Assembly: GCA_937952345.1 (NCBI GenBank)
Contig: CALFYN010001205.1
Coordinates: 1 to 9,190 of the forward strand
Origin: an uncultured Acidobacteriota bacterium
GTDB lineage: Bacteria > Acidobacteriota > Terriglobia > Bryobacterales > Bryobacteraceae
DNA length: 9,190 nucleotides
Direction of reading: 5' to 3'
Part shown: in pieces, positions 1 through 5,129 of the stretch
Layout of the letters: every line of letters starts with the position of its first letter
Numbering within the stretch: the stretch's first letter is position 1
Program-made: the position numbers and the translations under genes
The notes under the pieces: generated by a model
Told to the model about the DNA's origin: nothing
Database searches by the model: none
Seen by the model: only the letters and a program-made list of their open reading frames with translations

Positions 1-48
1 GGTCTTGCCGCGCCCGGTTTCCGATGAGCACAACTGCAATCCCGCTTC

Positions 49-57
49 TGGTACACT
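49..57 (+). promoter_or_regulatory. Extended -10-like promoter box before the MDR oxidoreductase
   Basis: The sequence reads TG-G-TACACT: an extended -10 TG at 49-50 followed by TACACT at 52-57 (TAnnnT form). The box ends 11 bases before the ATG at 69. No convincing -35 hexamer stands 16-18 bases upstream, which extended -10 promoters tolerate. Its position inside the longer reading frame that opens at ATG 24 is one reason to prefer the start at 69. This is a motif match by eye, with no transcript data. Confidence 0.4.
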
Positions 58-68
58 CACCGAAAAGC

Positions 69-1043
69 ATGCGTACCTGGCACGTCCCCGCCTTCGGCGA
101 ACCCGAGCAAATGATCCTCTCCGATGTCCCCTCGCCGCAACCCAAAGACGGCGAAGTCCGTGTCCGCGTTCACGCCGCTGCCCTCAACTTCTTCGATCTA
201 CTGCTCATCCAGGGCAAATATCAGGCCAAGCCCGCCTTCCCCTTTACCCCAGGCGCGGAAGCCGCAGGCATCGTCGATGCTACCGGACCGGGTGTCACCA
301 GCCACAAGCCCGGGGACCGTGTCATTGCCCTACCCACCTTCGGCGCTTTCGCCGAAGAACTCATCTGCCCCAACAACCGTCTCCTCCCCATACCAGATGG
401 GATGGACTTCGCCACCGCCGCAGCCTGCCCCATCGTCTACCAAACCTCCTGGTTCGCCCTGGAAGACCGCGCCGCCCTCCATCCCAACGAATGGCTGATC
501 GTCCATGCCGGTGCCAGCGGGGTCGGCATGGCAGCCATCCAATTGGCCAAAGCCCGCAATGCCCGTGTCATTGCCACCGCCGGCACTCCCGAAAAGCTGG
601 AGTTCTGCAAGAGCCAAGGCGCGGATCACGCCATACTCTACAACGAGCCCACCTGGGTGGACGAGGTGAAACGCATCACAGGGCGTGGAGCCGATGTCGT
701 ATACGATCCCGTGGGTGGCGATATCTTTGATCTCTCCACCAAGTGCACCGCGCCCGGCGGACGCATCCTCGTTATCGGATTCACCTCCGGCCGCATCCCC
801 ACCATCGCCACCAACCGCCTTCTCCTCAAGAACATCTCGGTCGTGGGCGCCATCTGGGGCAACTGGACCGCTTCCCACCCCAGCTACATTCACGAAACAC
901 ACCGCCGTCTCATGGATCTTTGGCACGCCGGCAAGATCCGGCCCGCGATCGGCAACCGCTACCGGTTTGAGGAGGCCCCTCAGGCACTCCGCGATCTCGG
1001 GAATCGCGCGGCCACAGGCAAATCGGTGCTTGCAGTCGATTAG
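69..1043 (+). CDS. Zinc-free quinone oxidoreductase-like MDR protein (NADPH:quinone reductase / zinc-type ADH superfamily)
   Basis: This 324-residue protein has the usual length and order of the QOR branch of medium-chain dehydrogenases. An N-terminal GroES-like catalytic domain (about 1-125, with ALNFFDLLLIQGKY and PFTPGAEAAG) precedes a Rossmann domain with the nucleotide loop AGASGVG at 147-153. The catalytic-zinc cysteine of alcohol dehydrogenases is absent (N40-F-F-D at that site) and GHE is replaced by GAE, so it should be a zinc-independent NAD(P)H reductase acting in the cytoplasm on quinones or activated alkenes/acyl substrates. The frame also opens at ATG 24, but homologues of this type normally begin at MRxW, and a promoter-like box lies between the two starts, so 69 is preferred. 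Its stop interlocks with that of the convergent histidine kinase. Family assignment is firm; the substrate is unknown. Confidence 0.9.
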   Translation: MRTWHVPAFGEPEQMILSDVPSPQPKDGEVRVRVHAAALNFFDLLLIQGKYQAKPAFPFTPGAEAAGIVDATGPGVTSHKPGDRVIALPTFGAFAEELICPNNRLLPIPDGMDFATAAACPIVYQTSWFALEDRAALHPNEWLIVHAGASGVGMAAIQLAKARNARVIATAGTPEKLEFCKSQGADHAILYNEPTWVDEVKRITGRGADVVYDPVGGDIFDLSTKCTAPGGRILVIGFTSGRIPTIATNRLLLKNISVVGAIWGNWTASHPSYIHETHRRLMDLWHAGKIRPAIGNRYRFEEAPQALRDLGNRAATGKSVLAVD

Positions 1044-2989
1044 TTGGCCAGCGCTTTCACGCGCTTTTCCACACCATCCAGCGCCTGCTCGAACGTCACA
1101 ATTCCTCGTTTTACCGCGTCCGCGTCCGATGCCCTCGCACTTCGCTCCAATTCCGCCGCGACTTCGCTCAGCCTCGCCGCGGCTATCTGGTCCGCCGAGC
1201 TGCGCAACCGCATGGCTTCCTGCTCCAGTGCTCCGTAGTCCGATGCAATCAGATGCCGGTGCAGCATCTCGATCCGTCCCGCCGCCGTTTGCACGAAGAG
1301 CTTCTGCATCTCGGTCATCATTCCTGGCTCGAGACCGTCGAGCGGGATCTCGGGCAAATCAAGCCCTCCGGCATCGGTAATGTTCAGTTCCTTCGGCCGG
1401 TTCAAGAACTCCTCCACCGTCCGCAACAGGGTCTGCGGATTCACCGGCTTGGCAATGTATCCATTCATCCCCGACGCCAAACAGCGTTCCCGGTCTCCAC
1501 TCATCGCATGGGCCGTCATTGCCACAATCGGCAGGTACCGGAACCGCGCATCGCGGCGGATCGCGCGCGTCGTCTCCAAGCCGTCCAAAATCGGCATCTG
1601 TACGTCCATCAACACCAACCCGTAGGCCAGCAGGTCCAGATACTCCAAGGCCTCACGCCCGTGATTGGCCACGTCTACGTGATACCCCTTCTTGCGCAAA
1701 ATCGCGGTCACTACCTTCTGGTTGACATGATTGTCTTCCACTACCAGAATTGAGGCCGCCGCCATAGGAGTCCCCTCCACCGGCACTCCCGCAACTCCCT
1801 CACCCGCATTCTCCATCTCCTCGTTCAGGAACACATCCGGCGGGAAACTGACACGGAACCTGCTTCCCTGGCCTTCCACACTGTCCACGGATATGTCGCC
1901 GTCGTGCATCTCCACCAGGCGCTTCGTAATCGCCAGGCCAAGTCCTGTCCCCCCATACTTACGGCTGATGCTTCCATCCGCCTGCGTGAACTTCTCGAAG
2001 ATACACGCACGCTTGTCCGCCGGAATTCCTACCCCCGTGTCGATTACGTCCAATACCAGATTCCGCCCTTGTTCCTCGGTCCCCACCCAAACATGCACCT
2101 TTACGTGCCCCCGATCGGTGAATTTCACCGCGTTGCTCAGCAGGTTCGAAACAATCTGCCGCATCCGCAACGGATCGGCCGTGATTCGCCGTGGTACCAT
2201 CCGGTCCACTTCCATCCCGACCGTGATGCCCTTCTTGTATGCCTTGGCCCGCTGCGCCCGGATCGTATCGTCGATCAGCACCCGCAAATCGAATGGAATC
2301 CGCTCCAAAACCATCTTTCCCGCTTCGATCTTCGACAAATCCAGTACGTCGTTCAAAAGAGACAACAGCGAATTGGCACACCGCTGGGCAGTCTCCAGTT
2401 GCTCCCGCTGGTCCGCTGTCAACGGACTGTCCAGCACAATGTCGATCATCCCCAGCACCCCATTCATCGGGGTCCGCAGTTCGTGCGACATGTTCGCCAG
2501 AAATTCGCTCTTCGCCTGACTCGCAGCCTGCGCGCTTTGCATCGCCCGCTCCAGTTGCTCCGTCCGCCGGCGGATCCGGTCCTCCAGCAACTCCTGGTGC
2601 TGCCGCACTTCGTTCTGCGTCTCCATCAGCCGCGTAATCATGCGGTTGAAGCTATGACCCAGGTACTCAATCTCGTCCCCCGTCGAACTGACCTGGATCG
2701 TCTCCAGCCGTCCTTCGGTAACCGAATGAATTCCTTCCTCCAATAGCTTCAGCGGCGCGGCCAGAATCCGTGTCGTAAACTTCGACAACAGCGCTGCCAC
2801 CACCAACAGCAAGACACTCACCACCGCCCACTTGCCCCAGTTCACCGAATCCTGCCGCATGTCGAAACCCAACAGCGTCAGGGCCACCCAGAAAAGTATC
2901 CCCGCGATGAAGATAAAAAACTTCGTCGCCAGCGAACGGAATCCGGCAGGCCGCATCCGGCCCCCGCCCGTTGTGGTGGTGGGGATCAC
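1040..2989 (-). CDS. Membrane hybrid histidine kinase: HAMP-HisKA-HATPase-receiver-degenerate Hpt
   Basis: A 649-residue hybrid sensor kinase. Two membrane segments (about 23-43 and 53-69) are separated by only about ten residues, so there is no real extracellular sensor. A HAMP linker (70-123) and coiled coil (124-160) follow. HisKA carries the H-box NMSHELRTP with phospho-His169. The ATPase domain shows an N-box (N282, N286), DTGVGI (D317) and GGTGLGLAI (346-354). The receiver (413-528) is complete: E418/D419, phospho-Asp462 in LMDVQMP, T492 and K514. A helical Hpt-like end (about 555-645) reads EAMRLRSSAD where active Hpt domains have A-H-x-L-K-G, so Met593 replaces the phosphoacceptor His. 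The listed start is GTG; an ATG at 2956 (residue 12) is a fair alternative. It is probably transcribed separately from the ridA-like gene 136 bases upstream. No DNA-binding partner is visible, so the output is unknown. Confidence 0.92.
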   Translation of the reverse strand: MIPTTTTGGGRMRPAGFRSLATKFFIFIAGILFWVALTLLGFDMRQDSVNWGKWAVVSVLLLVVAALLSKFTTRILAAPLKLLEEGIHSVTEGRLETIQVSSTGDEIEYLGHSFNRMITRLMETQNEVRQHQELLEDRIRRRTEQLERAMQSAQAASQAKSEFLANMSHELRTPMNGVLGMIDIVLDSPLTADQREQLETAQRCANSLLSLLNDVLDLSKIEAGKMVLERIPFDLRVLIDDTIRAQRAKAYKKGITVGMEVDRMVPRRITADPLRMRQIVSNLLSNAVKFTDRGHVKVHVWVGTEEQGRNLVLDVIDTGVGIPADKRACIFEKFTQADGSISRKYGGTGLGLAITKRLVEMHDGDISVDSVEGQGSRFRVSFPPDVFLNEEMENAGEGVAGVPVEGTPMAAASILVVEDNHVNQKVVTAILRKKGYHVDVANHGREALEYLDLLAYGLVLMDVQMPILDGLETTRAIRRDARFRYLPIVAMTAHAMSGDRERCLASGMNGYIAKPVNPQTLLRTVEEFLNRPKELNITDAGGLDLPEIPLDGLEPGMMTEMQKLFVQTAAGRIEMLHRHLIASDYGALEQEAMRLRSSADQIAAARLSEVAAELERSARASDADAVKRGIVTFEQALDGVEKRVKALAN

Positions 2990-3015
2990 ACTTCCATCAT
3001 TAGCGGTTTCGCGAA

Positions 3016-3024
3016 GTTATCCCA
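3016..3024 (-). promoter_or_regulatory. Candidate extended -10 box for the histidine kinase
   Basis: On the minus strand the sequence reads TG-G-GATAAC: TG at 3024-3023 and GATAAC at 3021-3016, four of six bases matching TATAAT with a correctly spaced extended TG. It would give a leader of roughly 20 bases before the GTG at 2989, or about 50 before the alternative ATG at 2956. No clear -35 is seen. Weak motif evidence only. Confidence 0.25.
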
Positions 3025-3063
3025 TTGGCGGTACGCCTTAGGTCTCTTGGGATTTCCCTTTTA

Positions 3064-3087
3064 GTAAACCCTCGACTGTGGGGTTAC
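3064..3087. repeat. Imperfect inverted repeat between the kinase and ridA-like genes
   Basis: GTAAACCC (3064-3071) and GGGGTTAC (3080-3087) form an 8-base inverted repeat with one mismatch around an 8-base spacer. It lies in the 136-base gap between the ridA-like stop and the kinase start. No T-run follows it on either strand in a way that suits a classical terminator, so it could be an operator-like site, a weak terminator for the upstream operon, or chance. The adjacent 3095-3125 stretch is unusually AT-rich for this window and holds GTAATT twice (3101-3106 and 3109-3114). Confidence 0.25.
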
Positions 3088-3125
3088 CCGACACCACGCA
3101 GTAATTCTGTAATTTTAAATAACTT

Positions 3126-3569
3126 TCAATCTACGTATGCGATACAGTCAATCTGCAAAAGCTGCCCGGGCCGCCGGAATCCCGTAGCTCCAAAATAAGA
3201 CCGCGCTGGCCGGTCCTTCACGAAAAACGTGTTGTACACCTCGTTCATCGGCTCCCAGTTGTTCTCCGGGTCCACCAGCGCCACCTGCACTTTCAACACA
3301 TTCTCCATTGAAGAGCCCGCCTTCGCCAGCGCTTCTTTCATAATCGTCAGAGCATCCGCCGTCTGCTGCTTCACGTCCCCAGCCTTCGGCCTACGCTCCG
3401 GGTACCACCCCCCAATCCCGCTCAGAAACAGCAGATGCCCGCTCCGCACCACCCCGCCGGTGATCCGTTTCTTCCACGATCCATCCTGCGCCTGCGCCGC
3501 CGGCACTGCAGCAGCCAGCGCCAGCGCCGCTGCGTTCATCATCTGCCGCCGAGAGTTCTTCGATTTCAT
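3126..3569 (-). CDS. Exported RidA-family (YjgF/UK114) imine/enamine deaminase
   Basis: A 147-residue protein made of a signal peptide plus a standard-length RidA fold. The N-terminus has SRRQMM (6-11) then an Ala-rich segment to AQAQ (about 28), which looks like a twin-arginine signal with cleavage near AQA/QD. The mature part shows RidA landmarks: SGHLLFLSG (43-51), QQTADALTIMKEAL (68-81), the LVDPENNWEPMNEVY segment, and PARS with Arg123 at the place of the active-site Arg105 of E. coli RidA. Asp141 (QIDCIA) stands where E. coli has Glu120. Known RidA enzymes hydrolyse reactive enamine/imine intermediates, mostly from PLP enzymes, to keto acid and ammonia. It is the last gene of a three-gene operon, 21 bases after a PLP-enzyme gene, which fits that role. 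Export is unusual for the family. Fold assignment is strong; activity and substrate are inferred. Confidence 0.88.
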   Translation of the reverse strand: MKSKNSRRQMMNAAALALAAAVPAAQAQDGSWKKRITGGVVRSGHLLFLSGIGGWYPERRPKAGDVKQQTADALTIMKEALAKAGSSMENVLKVQVALVDPENNWEPMNEVYNTFFVKDRPARSYFGATGFRRPGQLLQIDCIAYVD

Positions 3570-3573
3570 AAGC

Positions 3574-3580
3574 TCTCCTC
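3574..3580 (-). promoter_or_regulatory. Ribosome binding site of the ridA-like gene
   Basis: GAGGAGA on the minus strand lies 4 bases before the ATG at 3569, inside the 21-base gap after the SelA-like stop. It fixes the ridA-like start and supports translation from a shared operon mRNA. Confidence 0.7.
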
Positions 3581-3590
3581 AATATCTCCC

Positions 3591-5129
3591 TTAACTGGAG
3601 CGTTTCGCCGAAAAGGTGCCCATTCCGAACTCGCCCAGGCTCAATTCCCCGGATATCGTGTCCCCTTGCACACTCCCGGAGAAGCGGTAGGTAACATGCA
3701 TTCCCTCCAGCGGCAACTGGCTCTGGATCATCACCTTGTCCCCCTTCAACGTGCCCTTGAAGCGATTCCGCGCCGATTGCCCCACATGCAGCCCGCGCAA
3801 CGTCCCGGCCTTGCCCTTAGGAGCATCAAACGTCAGCGTGTGCCGCGCCGCGCCGCTCGTAAATTTCAACTCAACGTCCCAAGTCCCGCTCAAATCCGCC
3901 GGACCCGGCGTCCCACCTGTGCTCAGCGGTCCTTTTGGCGCCCCACGCAACACCTCCGACAGCCGTTTCGCCACCATCGGAACTTGTTCCGGCCTCATCG
4001 CCACTGCCCGAATCACAAAGTTCGTCGATTCGCCCCCGGCATGTGACATGATCCGCGGCGTCCCATGCAAGAGCTTGTGATGCACTTCCTCGCCCAGGAT
4101 CCCGATCTTATTCGCATCCCAACGCACCTCCATTACCGGAAAAGGACTCGCCCCCGCCGGCCCGATCTGCCGCGTTGTGACGCCGTCAATCTTCGTGATT
4201 TCATCGGAAATCTGTTTATACCAGCCTTCCCACATCCGGTATTCGGCCTGCAGATCCCGAGTAGAGGTGAAGCTCTCGAGCGCCGTCACCATCCCCACAA
4301 TTTCTTCCTTGCTCACCTTCATCGCCCGCCCGTAGGCATGGTGAGGGGCGCTGTTCGTCCACGCCGCCTTCACCAGATCCTTTCGCCCCAGCAGCACTCC
4401 GGCACTCTGCGGACCGCGCAGAATCTTGCCACCCGAATACGCCACCAGATCCGCTCCCCGCGACAGGTACGGATTCGGCTTCACCGGCAGTTCCGCCGCC
4501 GCATCGACAATCACCGGCACGCCGGCCTTATGGGCAGCCTCGGCAATCTGCTCCAGGCGCAGTTTTCCCCGCGCTTCGCCGGTACCCAGCACCACCACCG
4601 CCGCCGTCCGATGCCCGAGCGCTGCGTGAAATTCTTCCGGAGTGTCAAATTCCACCAGTCTTCCGCCTGCCGTCCGGTAGGCATGATCGTAGTCGTTCCG
4701 CGATTGCCTGGCGATGAGCATTTCGTTCTTCATGCCGCTCGAATCGGGCAGCCGCTTCATCTTCTCCGGATCGCCTCCGGCAATGCATGCCGCCGTCGCG
4801 TGGCACAATGCCGCGGCGCACCCGGCGGAGACCATCGCCGCTTCCCCGCCCAGGAGCGTCGCAATCCGTTCCCCGGCCTTCTCCATCAACTCATCCAGAT
4901 TCACCGCCCAATTCGACGCCTCTTCCATTGCCCGCTTCACTTCGGGCAGCATCGGAGCGCCGCCATTGATCGTATACGTTGCCGTGCAATTGATGAACGG
5001 GCTCACCCCAAGTTTCGTGTAAACGCTCGACGAGGGCGCGGATTCAGCCGCCGGTGCGGCCATCATGTGGGACGCCGCGGCGGCGCCTGCTGCGGACAGA
5101 AATGCCTTGCGGCGGGATATGCGGCTCAT
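3591..5129 (-). CDS. Tat-exported SelA/DgaE-like PLP-dependent enzyme with extra C-terminal beta domain
   Basis: A 512-residue protein. Residues 1-30 form a likely twin-arginine signal (SRRKAFLSAAG then an Ala-rich stretch). Residues 35-395 are a fold-type-I PLP domain of the SelA-like family, which includes D-glucosaminate-6-phosphate ammonia-lyase (DgaE): VSAGCAAAL near 100-108 for cofactor phosphate, VIVDAAAELP with Asp209 for the pyridine nitrogen, and AYSGGKILRGPQSAG with Lys235 as the Schiff-base lysine. The N-terminal tRNA-binding part of true SelA is missing, so selenocysteine synthesis is unlikely; an ammonia-lyase or related elimination is more plausible. A Gly/Pro linker (about 400-412) leads to a beta-rich domain (413-510) starting SGTWDVELKF and ending SGELSLGEFG, of unknown role. 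Its ATG overlaps the upstream stop in ATGA and a RidA gene follows, so the three genes are probably co-translated. Substrate unknown. Confidence 0.85.
   Translation of the reverse strand: MSRISRRKAFLSAAGAAAASHMMAAPAAESAPSSSVYTKLGVSPFINCTATYTINGGAPMLPEVKRAMEEASNWAVNLDELMEKAGERIATLLGGEAAMVSAGCAAALCHATAACIAGGDPEKMKRLPDSSGMKNEMLIARQSRNDYDHAYRTAGGRLVEFDTPEEFHAALGHRTAAVVVLGTGEARGKLRLEQIAEAAHKAGVPVIVDAAAELPVKPNPYLSRGADLVAYSGGKILRGPQSAGVLLGRKDLVKAAWTNSAPHHAYGRAMKVSKEEIVGMVTALESFTSTRDLQAEYRMWEGWYKQISDEITKIDGVTTRQIGPAGASPFPVMEVRWDANKIGILGEEVHHKLLHGTPRIMSHAGGESTNFVIRAVAMRPEQVPMVAKRLSEVLRGAPKGPLSTGGTPGPADLSGTWDVELKFTSGAARHTLTFDAPKGKAGTLRGLHVGQSARNRFKGTLKGDKVMIQSQLPLEGMHVTYRFSGSVQGDTISGELSLGEFGMGTFSAKRSS

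Noticed and set aside
1..27. A possible last few codons of an upstream plus-strand gene ending in TGA at 25-27.
   Set aside because: Eight codons cannot support a gene call, and chance frames of this length are common in GC-rich DNA.
24..68. Longer N-terminus for the MDR oxidoreductase starting at ATG 24.
   Set aside because: The added 15 residues do not look like the family, the canonical MRxW start is at 69, and a promoter-like box lies within the extension.
5..730. Long plus-strand reading frame overlapping the MDR oxidoreductase.
   Set aside because: Its product is an Arg/Pro/His-rich low-complexity sequence typical of an out-of-frame shadow of a GC-rich gene.
1904..2746. A 280-codon plus-strand frame opposite the histidine kinase.
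   Set aside because: It lies antisense to the HisKA and ATPase motifs and has shadow-like composition.
2986..3000. A four-codon upstream reading frame (ATGATGGAAGTGTGA) overlapping the kinase GTG start, as a possible leader peptide.
   Set aside because: Too short to judge, no ribosome site of its own, and it depends on an uncertain kinase start.
3591..5129. True selenocysteine synthase (SelA) and a possible selenoprotein system.
   Set aside because: The protein lacks the N-terminal tRNA-binding region of SelA, has an export signal and an extra C-terminal domain, and no selB, selenocysteine tRNA or in-frame TGA selenoprotein is visible.
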